This document shows positions 37,633 to 48,400 of a DNA stretch of 64,000 nucleotides, one piece after another. The notes under the pieces were generated by a model that did no database searches, was not told where the DNA came from, and saw only the letters and a program-made list of their open reading frames with translations. A program made the translations under genes and the position numbers. The DNA is from Flavobacterium enshiense (lineage in GTDB: Bacteria; Bacteroidota; Bacteroidia; Flavobacteriales; Flavobacteriaceae). The stretch spans positions 1,364,001 through 1,428,000 of the forward strand of contig NZ_CP090376.1 in assembly GCF_022836875.1 (NCBI RefSeq), written 5' to 3'. The first letter of the stretch is position 1. Each line of letters begins with the position of its first letter.

Positions 37633-39297
37633 TTAAAAAATGCTTTTGAAACTTAAATGAACAAGGGAGTTGGAGAGTTTTATGGCCTGATCGCCTGTGG
37701 TTCCGTTGGCATAGATTAAATTGAACAAGCCGTTTTTGGTTAGTAGTCCGAAGCCAAACCCGAGCCCGAGCAGGTTTTCTTTAATGTTAGATGTTTTATC
37801 CTGAAAAATACCGTAATCTGTGATGGAATGTATGTATAAACCGGGTGTCAGCACATAACGGTATTCGGTGATGAAAGCCGTGTAGAGGTTGGCCTGAAGA
37901 CTGTTTTCGCTAAATCCGCGAATGGAATTAATTCCCCCGAAACGGTACAGTTCGTTGCTGAGATAGGTGTCACTTTGGAGGTAAAAACTCTGGTTTTTGA
38001 CAAAAATGAGATTTTTTTTGTTCAGGTGGAAATTATAATGTGCGTTGAGCTGTGTAAAATACTGGCTGTTGGTTGCTGTTTCGGACGAGCGTCTTCCGTT
38101 TCCGAATTTCACATTGATATTTGCGGTTTCCCGAAACATAAAATCATCCGGATCGATATCGGAGAACAGGTAGGATGCGGTCCAGAACGAATTGGAATAA
38201 CTGCTGATAGTGCCGGAAGTTGTTTTTTGGATGTCTACTGATTCGGCTGATTGATGCCCAAGGTATATTCTGGAATTGTAATTGAAGAAGTAGCCTAAAT
38301 CGATGTCGGTTGTCGTGTTTTGGAAAAGGCTGTCCTGTTTGAAGATTTTCAGGTTGGCTTTAATGCCCAGCGGACTTTTGAAAATATACGGAATTTCTGT
38401 TCCGATGTTGAATGTGGTTTGTTTCTTTCCATCGCCTTTCCAATACAGGTTGAATTTTTCCCCTGAGTTTAATGCGTTGTTTAGAAGCAGGTCGAGATAC
38501 CCATTAAAGCGAACACCTGAATTTTCTTCGTTGGCAAAACCTATGAAACCATCGAATCGGTTGGCTTTAGTTTTCTCGAGATATATGTATACTTTGGTGC
38601 TGTCTTTGGTGAATAGAATTTCCGGATATTTAATTTGACTTACAAAAGGCAGTGATTTAAAATCGTTGTTCAGTTTCTTTAAGGTTTCCTGACTGAAAGG
38701 TTGTTTTCGATACTGTTTAGTCAGATTTCTTCGGATGCCTTCCGGGAATTTGTCGTAGCCTACAATTACGATGTCGTTCAGGTTTCGTTTCTTTTCTGTT
38801 TTGATGTGCAATGCAGCGGAAAGTTGGTTGCCTGTTTTTTTATGATTGGTTAGTTGCAGTTCGCTTAGCGAGTAGCCTTTTTGCTCTAATTTGGCCAGAT
38901 TGGAATTCATGAAGTTTTCGACTTCGGGAGTAGGAAGGGTTATGGTATCGGATTGGAACTCCAATAGTTTTTTTTCTTCTTCTGAAAGTGTACCTATATA
39001 TATATGTATGTGTGAGGTTTGTTTTCCGACTGAATAGAAAAATACGAAGGAGCTGTCGTTTACTTTTTTTTGGTTTAGCAATTGACTTTCCAAATATCCT
39101 TTTTTTAGTAGTGTGGCAGATAGGTTACCGGTTTCATCAAGAATGGATTTTGTGTTTTCGTGCAGTTTTTTGTAACCGATGCTGTCGATGATTTTGTTTT
39201 CTTCGGTCGAACTCCCTTCGATTTTCAGATGCAGATTTTGTGCTTTTAAAGAAAAGCTGTATAAAATCAGAAATGTAAAAAGAAGGAGTGGTTTCAA
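37633..39297 (-). CDS. Omp85/TamA-like outer-membrane protein
   Basis: 554 residues. Signal peptide 1-19 (MKPLLLFTFLILYSFSLKA). An N-terminal periplasmic region of about 170-240 residues has POTRA-like features (LNDIVIVGYDKFPEGIRR, QPFSQETLKKL), followed by a C-terminal beta-barrel with the Omp85 signature GGINSIRGF (454-462, Arg460) and a final strand ending in Phe. Omp85 proteins insert or move proteins across the outer membrane. This member is shorter than BamA (usually about 800-900 residues) and has fewer POTRA units, so a TamA-like or patatin-like translocator role is possible. Divergent from the ribosomal cluster. Confidence 0.85.
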   Translation of the reverse strand: MKPLLLFTFLILYSFSLKAQNLHLKIEGSSTEENKIIDSIGYKKLHENTKSILDETGNLSATLLKKGYLESQLLNQKKVNDSSFVFFYSVGKQTSHIHIYIGTLSEEEKKLLEFQSDTITLPTPEVENFMNSNLAKLEQKGYSLSELQLTNHKKTGNQLSAALHIKTEKKRNLNDIVIVGYDKFPEGIRRNLTKQYRKQPFSQETLKKLNNDFKSLPFVSQIKYPEILFTKDSTKVYIYLEKTKANRFDGFIGFANEENSGVRFNGYLDLLLNNALNSGEKFNLYWKGDGKKQTTFNIGTEIPYIFKSPLGIKANLKIFKQDSLFQNTTTDIDLGYFFNYNSRIYLGHQSAESVDIQKTTSGTISSYSNSFWTASYLFSDIDPDDFMFRETANINVKFGNGRRSSETATNSQYFTQLNAHYNFHLNKKNLIFVKNQSFYLQSDTYLSNELYRFGGINSIRGFSENSLQANLYTAFITEYRYVLTPGLYIHSITDYGIFQDKTSNIKENLLGLGFGFGLLTKNGLFNLIYANGTTGDQAIKLSNSLVHLSFKSIF

Positions 39298-39394
39298 GTG
39301 AAAAATGTTTTGGTAAAAATAACGTAAAAAATGGATTTTGGGGATAGGATTTTGCTGTGATCCATAATTGTATTGAAAATTAAATGTTTAAGGT

Positions 39395-39424
39395 TTGGTA
39401 TCTAAAAATTAATCCCTACATTTG
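39395..39424 (+). promoter_or_regulatory. Main promoter of the str ribosomal operon
   Basis: TTG (39395-39397), 19-base spacer, TACATTTG (39417-39424) followed by CA. Full consensus, 53 bases before rpsL; expected RNA start near 39431. Confidence 0.85.
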
Positions 39425-39477
39425 CAACCCCGAAAAGTGTCGGGAATTTAAAAATAAGAAATTTTTAGTATTTAATT

Positions 39478-39861
39478 ATGCCAACAATTCAACAATTAGT
39501 AAGAACAGGAAGAACTCAGATCACTAAGAAGAGTAAATCGGTTGCTTTAGATTCTTGTCCTCAAAGAAGAGGGGTTTGTACGCGTGTTTACACTACTACA
39601 CCAAAAAAACCAAACTCGGCAATGCGTAAAGTTGCGCGTGTGCGTTTGACTAATGGTAATGAAGTGAATGCTTACATCCCTGGAGAAGGACACAATCTAC
39701 AAGAGCACTCGATAGTATTAGTGCGAGGCGGAAGGGTAAAAGATTTACCAGGTGTTAGATATCATATCGTTCGTGGAGCGCTTGATACGTCAGGTGTTGC
39801 GGGAAGAACGCAAAGAAGATCTAAGTACGGTGCTAAACGCCCTAAAGAAGCTAAAAAGTAA
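39478..39861 (+). CDS. rpsL: 30S ribosomal protein S12
   Basis: 127 residues. S12 sits at the decoding centre. [10 protein letters not shown] and [14 protein letters not shown] are intact, including the two lysines whose change gives streptomycin resistance in other bacteria, so the sequence appears wild type there. First gene of str, preceded by a strong promoter. Confidence 0.98.
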
Positions 39862-39885
39862 TTTAAAAACTTTTAAGAAAAAGAC

Positions 39886-40362
39886 ATGAGAAAAAGACAG
39901 GCCAAAAAAAGACCTCTTTTACCAGATCCAAGATTTAATGATCAATTGGTAACGCGTTTTGTGAACAACTTAATGTGGGACGGTAAAAAATCAACAGCTT
40001 TCAAAGTATTTTATGATGCAATTGATATCGTAGAATCTAAAAAGCAAGATGCTGAGAAATCATCATTAGAAATCTGGAAAGATGCATTAACGAATGTTAT
40101 GCCTCACGTAGAAGTTCGTTCACGTCGTGTGGGTGGAGCTACTTTCCAAATTCCTATGCAAATTCGTCCAGACAGAAAAATCTCTATGGCGATGAAATGG
40201 ATGATTCTTTATGCAAGAAGAAGAAATGAAAAATCAATGGCAGGCAAATTAGCGTCTGAAATCTTGGCTGCGGCTAAAGAAGAAGGTGCTGCTGTTAAGA
40301 AAAGAATGGATACTCACAAAATGGCAGAGGCTAACAAAGCATTCTCTCACTTTAGATTTTAA
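39886..40362 (+). CDS. rpsG: 30S ribosomal protein S7
   Basis: 158 residues. S7 nucleates assembly of the 30S head and contacts the E site. [14 protein letters not shown] start and [13 protein letters not shown] are family hallmarks. 24 bases after rpsL and 10 before fusA. In E. coli S7 represses this operon; no matching leader was obvious here. Confidence 0.98.
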   Translation: MRKRQAKKRPLLPDPRFNDQLVTRFVNNLMWDGKKSTAFKVFYDAIDIVESKKQDAEKSSLEIWKDALTNVMPHVEVRSRRVGGATFQIPMQIRPDRKISMAMKWMILYARRRNEKSMAGKLASEILAAAKEEGAAVKKRMDTHKMAEANKAFSHFRF

Positions 40363-40372
40363 TTCATAAGAA

Positions 40373-42529
40373 ATGGCTAGAGATTTAAAATACACAAGAA
40401 ATATCGGGATTGCGGCTCACATTGATGCTGGTAAAACAACAACAACGGAGCGTATCTTGTTTTATACTGGAAAGTCACACAAAATTGGTGAAGTGCACGA
40501 AGGTGCTGCAACAATGGACTGGATGGCACAAGAGCAGGAAAGAGGTATTACCATTACTTCTGCTGCTACAACGTGTGAATGGAATTTCCCAACTGAGCAA
40601 GGTAAAGTATTACCTGAATCAAAACCGTACCACTTCAATATTATTGATACTCCGGGACACGTTGACTTTACTGTAGAGGTAAACCGTTCGTTACGTGTAT
40701 TGGATGGATTGGTTTTCTTATTTAGTGCTGTTGATGGTGTTGAACCTCAATCAGAAACTAACTGGAGACTTGCAGATCAATATAGAGTACCACGTATGGG
40801 ATTCGTAAACAAAATGGACCGTCAGGGTTCTAACTTCTTGAACGTATGTCAGCAAGTTAGAGACATGTTAAAGTCTAATGCAGTTGCGATTACATTACCA
40901 ATCGGTGAAGAAAGTGATTTTAAAGGAGTAGTGGATTTAGTGAAAAATCAAGCTATCGTATGGCATGATGAAACACAAGGAGCTACTTTTGATATCGTTG
41001 ACATCCCTGCTGATATGGTAGCGGAAGTTAAAGAATTCCGTTCTGCATTAATCGAAGCGGTTGCTGAGTATGATGAGAACCTTCTTGATAAGTATATGGA
41101 GGATGAGAACTCTATTACTGAAGAAGAAATCAACAATGCATTACGTGCTGCTACAATCGACATGGCAATCATTCCGATGATTTGTGGTTCTTCTTTCAAA
41201 AACAAAGGAGTTCAGTTCATGTTAGATGCAGTTTGTAAATATTTACCATCTCCTTTGGATAAAGAAGGTATTCAAGGTATTCACCCTGATGACGCTGATT
41301 TATTAGAAGAAGATCAAACTAAAATCTTACGTCGTCCTGATGTAAAAGAGCCTTTCGCGGCTTTAGCGTTTAAAATTGCTACTGACCCTTATGTTGGTCG
41401 TTTAGCGTTCTTCCGTGCTTACTCAGGTCGTTTAGATGCTGGTTCTTATGTTTTGAACACACGTTCAGGAAACAAAGAGCGTATCTCTCGTATTTACCAA
41501 ATGCACGCTAATAAACAAAATCCAATCGAATATATTGAGGCTGGAGATATTGGGGCTGCTGTAGGATTTAAGGATATCAAGACTGGAGATACAATGTGTG
41601 ATGAAAAACACCCAATCATTCTTGAGTCAATGAAATTCCCTGATCCGGTAATTGGTATCGCGATTGAGCCTAAAACAAAAGCTGACGTAGATAAAATGGG
41701 TATGGCTTTAGCTAAATTAGCTGAAGAAGATCCTACGTTTACGGTTAGAACTGATGAGGCTTCAGGTCAAACGATTATCTCTGGTATGGGTGAGCTTCAC
41801 TTGGATATCTTAGTGGATCGTATGAAACGTGAATTCAAAGTTGAAGTGAACCAAGGTGAGCCTCAGGTTGAGTACAAAGAAGCTTTCACTAAATCGGCAC
41901 AACACAGAGAGACTTATAAAAAACAATCTGGAGGTCGTGGTAAATTCGGTGATATCGTATTTAGAATCGAACCTGCTGATATGGTAGACGGTAAGCCATT
42001 TGTTGGATTGCAGTTTGTTAATGAGGTAAAAGGTGGTAACGTTCCTAAAGAATATATCCCTGCAGTTGAAAAAGGTTTCCGTGAAGCTATGAAGCAAGGA
42101 CCTTTGGCAGGATACGCTGTGGACAGTTTAAAAGTTACTTTGTTGGATGGATCTTTCCACCCGGTGGATTCCGATGCACTTTCTTTCGAGTTAGCTGCTA
42201 AAATGGGATACAAAGAATCTGGAAAAGCTGCTGGAGCTGTTATTCTTGAGCCAATCATGAAAATCGAAGTTATTACTCCGGAAGAAAACATGGGTGATAT
42301 CGTAGGTGACTTGAACCGTCGTAGAGGTCAGGTGAATGATATGGGTGACAGAGCTGGTGCTAAAACGATCAAAGCTGATGTGCCATTATCTGAAATGTTT
42401 GGTTATGTAACTACATTAAGAACATTGTCATCAGGTAGAGCAACTTCAACAATGGAGTTTTCACACTATGCTGAAACGCCTTCTAATATTTCAGAAGCAG
42501 TTATCAAAAAAGCAAAAGGAAACGCTTAA
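40373..42529 (+). CDS. fusA: Elongation factor G
   Basis: 718 residues. EF-G drives translocation of tRNA-mRNA on the ribosome with GTP. G1 AHIDAGKTT (15-23), switch motif [10 protein letters not shown]3 DTPGHVD and G4 NKMD are intact; domains II-V follow, with domain IV and V signatures ([19 protein letters not shown]). Codon use is strongly biased, as expected for very high expression. Confidence 0.98.
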   Translation: MARDLKYTRNIGIAAHIDAGKTTTTERILFYTGKSHKIGEVHEGAATMDWMAQEQERGITITSAATTCEWNFPTEQGKVLPESKPYHFNIIDTPGHVDFTVEVNRSLRVLDGLVFLFSAVDGVEPQSETNWRLADQYRVPRMGFVNKMDRQGSNFLNVCQQVRDMLKSNAVAITLPIGEESDFKGVVDLVKNQAIVWHDETQGATFDIVDIPADMVAEVKEFRSALIEAVAEYDENLLDKYMEDENSITEEEINNALRAATIDMAIIPMICGSSFKNKGVQFMLDAVCKYLPSPLDKEGIQGIHPDDADLLEEDQTKILRRPDVKEPFAALAFKIATDPYVGRLAFFRAYSGRLDAGSYVLNTRSGNKERISRIYQMHANKQNPIEYIEAGDIGAAVGFKDIKTGDTMCDEKHPIILESMKFPDPVIGIAIEPKTKADVDKMGMALAKLAEEDPTFTVRTDEASGQTIISGMGELHLDILVDRMKREFKVEVNQGEPQVEYKEAFTKSAQHRETYKKQSGGRGKFGDIVFRIEPADMVDGKPFVGLQFVNEVKGGNVPKEYIPAVEKGFREAMKQGPLAGYAVDSLKVTLLDGSFHPVDSDALSFELAAKMGYKESGKAAGAVILEPIMKIEVITPEENMGDIVGDLNRRRGQVNDMGDRAGAKTIKADVPLSEMFGYVTTLRTLSSGRATSTMEFSHYAETPSNISEAVIKKAKGNA

Positions 42530-42540
42530 TTCTAAAGAAA

Positions 42541-42846
42541 ATGAGTCAAAAAATCAGAATAAAATTAAAATCATACGATCATATGTTGGTTGATAAATCA
42601 GCAGAAAAAATCGTAAAAACTGTAAAAAGTACAGGAGCTGTTGTAACTGGTCCTATTCCGTTACCAACTCACAAAAAGATTTTCACTGTATTGCGTTCTC
42701 CGCACGTAAACAAAAAATCTAGAGAGCAGTTTGAGGTAAGTTCATACAAAAGATTATTAGATATCTACTCTTCCTCTTCAAAAACTATCGACGCTCTAAT
42801 GAAGTTAGAGTTGCCAAGTGGTGTTGAAGTAGAGATCAAAGTATAA
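42541..42846 (+). CDS. rpsJ: 30S ribosomal protein S10
   Basis: 101 residues. S10 belongs to the 30S head and also acts as NusE in antitermination. Signature [20 protein letters not shown] near the N-terminus and [20 protein letters not shown]. It closes the str block, 11 bases after fusA; a large hairpin and a new promoter follow. Confidence 0.98.
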   Translation: MSQKIRIKLKSYDHMLVDKSAEKIVKTVKSTGAVVTGPIPLPTHKKIFTVLRSPHVNKKSREQFEVSSYKRLLDIYSSSSKTIDALMKLELPSGVEVEIKV

Positions 42847-42867
42847 GTACCGCATTTAAAAGTATTT

Positions 42868-42902
42868 AAGCATTAAGTTTTGTAATTCAAAACTTAATGC
42901 TT
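42868..42902 (+). promoter_or_regulatory. 15-bp perfect inverted repeat between rpsJ and rplC
   Basis: AAGCATTAAGTTTTG (42868-42882), loop TAATT, CAAAACTTAATGCTT (42888-42902). It spans the -33 element of the S10-block promoter and touches the first base of its -7. It may end the str transcript, pause polymerase, or bind a regulator that controls the promoter. Confidence 0.85.
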
Positions 42903-42909
42903 ACTTTTG
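42880..42909 (+). promoter_or_regulatory. Promoter of the S10 block
   Basis: TTG (42880-42882), 19-base spacer, TACTTTTG (42902-42909) followed by CG. Full consensus, 51 bases before rplC. The -33 TTG is the end of the left arm of the inverted repeat. Confidence 0.75.
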
Positions 42910-42959
42910 CGCACTCTAAAAACAAAAAGTTTTAATAAATAATTAATAATTAGTTTTAT

Positions 42960-43577
42960 ATGTCTGGGTTAATTGGAAAAAAAATCGGCATGACTAGTAT
43001 CTTCGATGAGAACGGGAAAAACATTCCTTGTACTGTAATTGAGGCTGGTCCGTGTGTCGTTACCCAAGTCAGAACCAATGAGGTTGACGGGTATGAAGCG
43101 TTGCAACTTGGTTTCGATGACAAAACAGAAAAGCATGCTACTAAAGCTGACTTAGGTCACTTTAAAAAAGCAGGTACTTCTGCTAAAAAGAAAGTCGTTG
43201 AATTCCAGGATTTCGTAACGGAGCATAAATTAGGTGATGTTATCACTGTTGAAGTTTTTGCTGAAGGAGAATTTGTAGATGTACAAGGTGTGTCTAAAGG
43301 TAAAGGTTTCCAAGGGGTTGTTAAACGTCACGGATTTGGTGGGGTTGGACAAGCTACTCATGGTCAGCACAACCGTTTAAGAGCGCCAGGTTCTGTTGGA
43401 GCATCGTCTTATCCATCAAGAGTATTCAAAGGAATGCGTATGGCGGGAAGAACAGGAGGAGAAAATGTAACAATTCAAAACCTTAGAGTTTTAAAAGTAG
43501 TGGCTGACAAGAATCTACTTGTGGTTAAAGGAGCGATTCCTGGACACAAAAACTCTTACGTAATCATTCAGAAGTAA
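42960..43577 (+). CDS. rplC: 50S ribosomal protein L3
   Basis: 205 residues. L3 is an early 23S-binding protein near the peptidyl-transferase centre. [14 protein letters not shown] start and the loop [15 protein letters not shown] match the family; [15 protein letters not shown] is the long loop region. First gene of the S10 block; its last base overlaps the rplD start. Confidence 0.98.
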   Translation: MSGLIGKKIGMTSIFDENGKNIPCTVIEAGPCVVTQVRTNEVDGYEALQLGFDDKTEKHATKADLGHFKKAGTSAKKKVVEFQDFVTEHKLGDVITVEVFAEGEFVDVQGVSKGKGFQGVVKRHGFGGVGQATHGQHNRLRAPGSVGASSYPSRVFKGMRMAGRTGGENVTIQNLRVLKVVADKNLLVVKGAIPGHKNSYVIIQK

Positions 43578-44206
43578 TGGAAGTAAAAGTATTAGATATC
43601 AACGGAAAAGATACAGGTCGTAAAGTACAACTTGCTGACTCTGTATTCGCAATTGAGCCTAATAATCATGCTGTATATCTTGATGTTAAGCAATACTTAG
43701 CAAATCAAAGACAAGGTACTCACAAAGCTAAAGAAAGAGCTGAAGTAACCGGAAGTACACGTAAGATTAAAAAACAAAAAGGTACGGGTACAGCTCGTGC
43801 TGGATCTGTAAAGAATCCTTTGTTTAAAGGTGGAGGTACAGTTTTTGGTCCAAGACCAAGAAGTTATTCTTTCAAATTGAACAAAACTTTAAAAAGATTA
43901 GCTCGTAAATCAGCTTTCTCTTTAAAAGTGAAAGAATCAAATTTAGTAGTTCTTGAAGACTTCAATTTTGAAACTCCAAACACTAAAAATTTCATTAACG
44001 TATTGAAAGCTTTAGGGTTAGAAAACAAAAAATCTTTATTCGTGTTGGGTGAATCAAATAAAAATGTATATTTGTCGGCACGCAATTTAAAAGCTTCTAA
44101 TGTTGTAACTTCTTCAGAATTAAGCACTTACGCGATTTTGAACGCGAACAGTTTAGTGCTTTTGGAAGGTTCAGTAGAAGGAATTGTAGAAAATTTAAGC
44201 AAATAA
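43577..44206 (+). CDS. rplD: 50S ribosomal protein L4
   Basis: 209 residues. L4 lines the exit tunnel and in E. coli also represses the S10 operon. The [18 protein letters not shown] loop (here [13 protein letters not shown]) and [14 protein letters not shown] are conserved. Starts on TAATG shared with the rplC stop, giving coupled translation. Whether L4 regulates this operon cannot be seen. Confidence 0.98.
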   Translation: MEVKVLDINGKDTGRKVQLADSVFAIEPNNHAVYLDVKQYLANQRQGTHKAKERAEVTGSTRKIKKQKGTGTARAGSVKNPLFKGGGTVFGPRPRSYSFKLNKTLKRLARKSAFSLKVKESNLVVLEDFNFETPNTKNFINVLKALGLENKKSLFVLGESNKNVYLSARNLKASNVVTSSELSTYAILNANSLVLLEGSVEGIVENLSK

Positions 44207-44213
44207 TAGGGCT

Positions 44214-44504
44214 ATGAGTATCATAATTAAACCTATCATTACTGAAAAAATCACCAAAGAGGGAGAAACTTTCAACCGCTTTGGTTTTGTTGTTGACAAA
44301 AAAGCAAACAAAATCCAGATCAAAAATGCTGTTGAAGCTGCTTTTGGTGTGAATGTGGTTGCTGTGAACACAATGAATTACAGAGCTGATAGATCGGTTA
44401 AATACACTAAGAGTGGTTTAATCAGTGGAAAGACTAGTGCTTACAAAAAAGCAGTTGTTCAAGTACAAGAAGGAGAAACAATAGATTTTTATACTAATAT
44501 CTAA
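44214..44504 (+). CDS. rplW: 50S ribosomal protein L23
   Basis: 96 residues. L23 sits at the tunnel exit and docks trigger factor and SRP. IIIKPIITEKIT start and the FGVNVVAVNTMNYR segment are typical. Seven bases after rplD. Confidence 0.98.
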   Translation: MSIIIKPIITEKITKEGETFNRFGFVVDKKANKIQIKNAVEAAFGVNVVAVNTMNYRADRSVKYTKSGLISGKTSAYKKAVVQVQEGETIDFYTNI

Positions 44505-44510
44505 TAGAAA

Positions 44511-45335
44511 ATGTCAGTTAGAAAATTAAAACCTATTACCCCGGGTCAGCGTTTTAGAGTTGTGAATAGCTTTGACACTATTACAACTGATAAGCCGGAG
44601 CGTTCTTTGATCGCACCGAAAAAAAACTCTGGAGGTAGAAATAGTCAAGGAAAGATGACCATGCGCTACACAGGTGGTGGTCACAAACAAAAGTACCGTG
44701 TTGTTGATTTTAAAAGAACTAAAGTAGGAGTTCCTGCTACAGTGAAAACAATCGAGTACGATCCAAACCGTTCAGCATTTATTTCGTTATTGCACTATGC
44801 AGATGGTGCTAAAACGTATATCATCGCTCAGAATGGATTACAAGTAGGACAAACTGTAGTTTCTGGTCCTGAATCGGCTCCGGAAATTGGTAATACTTTA
44901 CCTTTAAGCAAAATTCCTCTAGGTACTGTTATTTCTTGTATCGAATTAAGACCAGGTCAGGGAGCTGTAATCGCTCGTTCGGCTGGAACTTTCGCTCAGT
45001 TAATGGCAAGAGACGGAAAATATGCTACAATCAAAATGCCTTCAGGTGAGACAAGATTGATCTTGTTGACTTGTTCAGCAACAATTGGAGCAGTTTCTAA
45101 CTCAGACCATCAGTTGGTTGTATCAGGTAAGGCTGGTAGATCAAGATGGTTAGGTAGAAGACCGAGAACTAGACCGGTAGCAATGAACCCTGTTGATCAC
45201 CCAATGGGAGGTGGTGAAGGACGTTCTTCTGGAGGTCACCCACGTTCAAGAAAAGGTTTACCTGCTAAAGGCTATAGAACTCGTTCTAAAGTTAACCCGA
45301 GTAATAAGTATATCGTAGAACGTAGAAAGAAATAA
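44511..45335 (+). CDS. rplB: 50S ribosomal protein L2
   Basis: 274 residues. L2 is essential for subunit joining and peptidyl transfer. [13 protein letters not shown], the key [19 protein letters not shown] motif with the conserved His, and the basic C-terminus are intact. Confidence 0.98.
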   Translation: MSVRKLKPITPGQRFRVVNSFDTITTDKPERSLIAPKKNSGGRNSQGKMTMRYTGGGHKQKYRVVDFKRTKVGVPATVKTIEYDPNRSAFISLLHYADGAKTYIIAQNGLQVGQTVVSGPESAPEIGNTLPLSKIPLGTVISCIELRPGQGAVIARSAGTFAQLMARDGKYATIKMPSGETRLILLTCSATIGAVSNSDHQLVVSGKAGRSRWLGRRPRTRPVAMNPVDHPMGGGEGRSSGGHPRSRKGLPAKGYRTRSKVNPSNKYIVERRKK

Positions 45336-45344
45336 TAAGTAGAT

Positions 45345-45623
45345 ATGGCACGTTCATTAAAAAAAGGACCTTTCGTACACTTTAAATTAGAGAAGAAAGT
45401 TCAGGAAAATATCGAAAAAGGTAACAAAGGGGTTGTTAAGACTTGGTCTAGAGCTTCAATGATTACTCCAGATTTCGTTGGACAGACTATCGCAGTACAC
45501 AATGGTCGTCAATTTGTACCAGTTTACGTTACAGAAAACATGGTAGGTCATAAATTAGGAGAGTTTTCACCAACAAGATCTTTTAGAGGTCATGCCGGTG
45601 CAAAAAATAAAGGTAAAAAATAA
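45345..45623 (+). CDS. rpsS: 30S ribosomal protein S19
   Basis: 92 residues. S19 forms a head complex with S13. [15 protein letters not shown] start, [19 protein letters not shown] and [13 protein letters not shown] are diagnostic. Confidence 0.98.
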   Translation: MARSLKKGPFVHFKLEKKVQENIEKGNKGVVKTWSRASMITPDFVGQTIAVHNGRQFVPVYVTENMVGHKLGEFSPTRSFRGHAGAKNKGKK

Positions 45624-45629
45624 GAAGCT

Positions 45630-46040
45630 ATGGGAGTTCGTAAAAGAGAAACAGCTGATGCAAGAAAAGAGGCTAATAAGTCTATTGCTTTTGCAAAATT
45701 GAATAACTGCCCTACTTCACCTAGAAAAATGCGCTTAGTTGCAGACTTGGTAAGAGGTCAGAAAGTTGAAAACGCTTTAAACATCTTAAGATTCAGTTCT
45801 AAAGAAGCTTCTCGTAAATTAGAGAAATTGTTGTTATCAGCTATCGCCAACTGGCAAGCTAAAAACGCAGACGCTAATATGGAGGAAGCAGGTTTATTCG
45901 TAAAAACGATCACAGTAGATGGTGGTATGATGTTGAAAAGACTTCGTCCAGCTCCACAAGGTCGTGCTCACAGAATCAGAAAACGCTCTAACCACGTTAC
46001 AATCGTGATTGGAGATATTAATAACACACAAAGCAATTAA
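45630..46040 (+). CDS. rplV: 50S ribosomal protein L22
   Basis: 136 residues. L22 reaches into the exit tunnel with a beta-hairpin; the tip region here is [19 protein letters not shown]. The N-terminus ([17 protein letters not shown]) is about 20 residues longer than in E. coli, as is usual in Bacteroidota. Seven bases after rpsS. Confidence 0.97.
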   Translation: MGVRKRETADARKEANKSIAFAKLNNCPTSPRKMRLVADLVRGQKVENALNILRFSSKEASRKLEKLLLSAIANWQAKNADANMEEAGLFVKTITVDGGMMLKRLRPAPQGRAHRIRKRSNHVTIVIGDINNTQSN

Positions 46041-46048
46041 TAAGCAGT

Positions 46049-46783
46049 ATGGGACAAAAGACAAATCCAATCGGAAATCGCCTTGGGATCATCAGAGGAT
46101 GGGACTCAAACTGGTACGGTGGAAATGACTATGGTGATAAATTAGCAGAAGATGCTAAAATCCGTAAGTATATCCATGCTCGTTTATCAAAAGCTAGTGT
46201 ATCTAAAGTAATCATCGAGAGAACTTTAAAACTTGTAACCGTTACTATCACTACTGCTAGACCTGGTATCATTATCGGAAAAGGTGGACAAGAGGTAGAC
46301 AAGTTGAAAGAAGAACTTAAGAAAATTACTGACAAAGAGGTTCAAATCAACATCTTTGAAATCAAAAGACCTGAACTTGATGCTTATTTAGTAGCTACAA
46401 GTATCGCTCGTCAGATTGAAAGTCGTATTTCTTACAGACGTGCAATCAAAATGGCTATTGCTGCTGCTATGCGTATGAACGCAGAAGGTATCAAAGTTAT
46501 GATTTCTGGTCGTTTGAACGGAGCTGAAATGGCACGTTCAGAAATGTTCAAAGAAGGACGTATTCCTCTATCAACTTTCAGAGCTGACATCGATTACTCA
46601 CTAGGTGAAGCTCATACTACTTACGGTAGAATGGGTATCAAAGTGTGGATCATGAAAGGTGAAGTTTATGGAAAAAGAGATCTTTCTCCGTTAGTAGGTA
46701 TGGACAAAAAACAGTCTAAACCTTCAGGATCTTCTGGTGCTTCTAAAGGAAGTGGTAAACCAAACCAACGCAAAAGAAAGTAA
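46049..46783 (+). CDS. rpsC: 30S ribosomal protein S3
   Basis: 244 residues. S3 lines the mRNA entry channel. [13 protein letters not shown] start, KH domain with [15 protein letters not shown], and the C-terminal [13 protein letters not shown] Ser/Gly/Lys-rich tail of about 20 residues after position 222 is probably disordered. Confidence 0.98.
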   Translation: MGQKTNPIGNRLGIIRGWDSNWYGGNDYGDKLAEDAKIRKYIHARLSKASVSKVIIERTLKLVTVTITTARPGIIIGKGGQEVDKLKEELKKITDKEVQINIFEIKRPELDAYLVATSIARQIESRISYRRAIKMAIAAAMRMNAEGIKVMISGRLNGAEMARSEMFKEGRIPLSTFRADIDYSLGEAHTTYGRMGIKVWIMKGEVYGKRDLSPLVGMDKKQSKPSGSSGASKGSGKPNQRKRK

Positions 46784-46802
46784 TTATTTAAACTAAAGAA
46801 AA

Positions 46803-47222
46803 ATGTTACAGCCTAAAAGAACAAAATACCGTAAGGTACAGAAAGGTAAGATGAAAGGCGTTTCTCAAAGAGGACACGAGCTTTCAAATGGAATGTTTGG
46901 TATCAAATCTTTAGATTATTCATTCATTACTTCTCGTCAAATCGAAGCTGCACGTATCGCTGCAACTCGTTACATGAAACGTGAAGGACAATTATGGATC
47001 AAAATATTTCCAGACAAACCTATCACCAAGAAACCTCTTGAAGTACGTATGGGTAAAGGTAAAGGTGCAGTTGAATACTGGGCTGCAGTTGTTAAACCAG
47101 GTAGAATTATGTTTGAAGTAGGCGGAGTGCCTTTGGCGGTTGCAAAAGAAGCATTACGTCTTGCGGCTCAAAAAATGCCTGTTAAAACTAAGTTTATCGT
47201 TGCTAGAGATTTCGAAGCATAA
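46803..47222 (+). CDS. rplP: 50S ribosomal protein L16
   Basis: 139 residues. L16 organises the A-site region of 23S r[18 protein letters not shown] start, [15 protein letters not shown] and [11 protein letters not shown] are typical. Confidence 0.98.
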   Translation: MLQPKRTKYRKVQKGKMKGVSQRGHELSNGMFGIKSLDYSFITSRQIEAARIAATRYMKREGQLWIKIFPDKPITKKPLEVRMGKGKGAVEYWAAVVKPGRIMFEVGGVPLAVAKEALRLAAQKMPVKTKFIVARDFEA

Positions 47223-47233
47223 TCAATTTTATT

Positions 47234-47425
47234 ATGAAACAATCAGAAATTAAAGATCTATCTGCAGCTGAGTTACAAGGACAACTTAGTCAGTTAAAGA
47301 AGACATATGCCGACCTAAAAAATGCTCACGCAATTTCTCCAATTGAAAACCCACTACAGTTAAGAGCTGTAAGAAGATCAATTGCAAGAGTAGCGACTGA
47401 GTTAACTAAAAGAGAGTTACTATAA
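47234..47425 (+). CDS. rpmC: 50S ribosomal protein L29
   Basis: 63 residues, two-helix protein at the tunnel exit. MKQSEIKDLSAAELQ start and NPLQLRAVRRSIARV. 11 bases after rplP. Confidence 0.97.
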   Translation: MKQSEIKDLSAAELQGQLSQLKKTYADLKNAHAISPIENPLQLRAVRRSIARVATELTKRELL

Positions 47426-47442
47426 TTGTATTCTTCTGAAAG

Positions 47443-47700
47443 ATGGAAAAAAGAAATTTAAGAAAAGAAAGAATTGGTGTGGTTACTAGCAACAAAATGG
47501 AGAAATCTATTGTTGTTTCTGAAACAAGAAGAGTAAAACACCCATTATATGGTAAGTTCGTGTTAAAAACTAAAAAATACGTTGCACACGACGAAACAAA
47601 CGATTGCAATATTGGTGATACAGTAAAGATCATGGAAACAAGACCTTTATCTAAATCAAAATGTTGGAGATTAGTTGAAATCATTGAAAGAGCGAAGTAA
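47443..47700 (+). CDS. rpsQ: 30S ribosomal protein S17
   Basis: 85 residues. A 16S helix-binding OB-fold protein. [26 protein letters not shown] and the [15 protein letters not shown] end are diagnostic. Two bases separate it from rplN. Confidence 0.98.
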   Translation: MEKRNLRKERIGVVTSNKMEKSIVVSETRRVKHPLYGKFVLKTKKYVAHDETNDCNIGDTVKIMETRPLSKSKCWRLVEIIERAK

Positions 47701-47702
47701 TT

Positions 47703-48071
47703 ATGGTACAACAGGAATCGAGATTAAAAGTAGCAGATAACACGGGAGCAAAAGAAGTTTTGACAATCCGTGTTTTAGGAGGAACGAAACGTCGTTATGC
47801 CTCTGTTGGAGATAAAATTGTAGTATCTATTAAAGATGCAACACCAAACGGAAACGTTAAGAAAGGTGCTGTTTCTACTGCAGTTGTTGTACGTACCAAA
47901 AAAGAAGTGAGAAGAGCCGACGGTTCATACATCAGATTTGACGATAACGCTTGCGTATTGTTGAATGCTGCTGGTGAAATGAGAGGAACTCGTGTTTTTG
48001 GTCCTGTAGCAAGAGAACTTCGTGAAAAACAATTCATGAAAATTGTATCATTAGCACCAGAAGTGCTTTAA
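47703..48071 (+). CDS. rplN: 50S ribosomal protein L14
   Basis: 122 residues. L14 forms an intersubunit bridge. [18 protein letters not shown] start and [13 protein letters not shown] near the C-terminus. First gene of the spc block; no separate promoter seen. Confidence 0.98.
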
Positions 48072-48083
48072 TTCGTTTAGACA

Positions 48084-48398
48084 ATGATAAAGCTAAAAAT
48101 TAAATCTGGAGACGTGGTAAAAGTTATCGCAGGTGACCATAAAGGTGCTGAAGGTAAAGTTTTACGTGTTCTTCGCGAGAAAAATAAAGCGGTAGTTGAA
48201 GGTGTAAACATGGTTTCTAAACATACAAAACCAAGTGCTAAAAACCCTCAAGGTGGTATCGTTAAAAAAGAAGCTCCTATTCATATTTCTAACATCGCTT
48301 TAATTGATCCTAAAACTAAGTCAGCGACTAAAGTAGGAGTTAAAGTTGAAGGAGATAAGAAAGTGAGAATTTCTAAAAAATCTAATCAAGTATTATAG
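48084..48398 (+). CDS. rplX: 50S ribosomal protein L24
   Basis: 104 residues. Assembly initiator of the 50S subunit. KOW motif [20 protein letters not shown] at the N-terminus and [17 protein letters not shown]. Confidence 0.97.
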   Translation: MIKLKIKSGDVVKVIAGDHKGAEGKVLRVLREKNKAVVEGVNMVSKHTKPSAKNPQGGIVKKEAPIHISNIALIDPKTKSATKVGVKVEGDKKVRISKKSNQVL

Positions 48399-48400
48399 TC

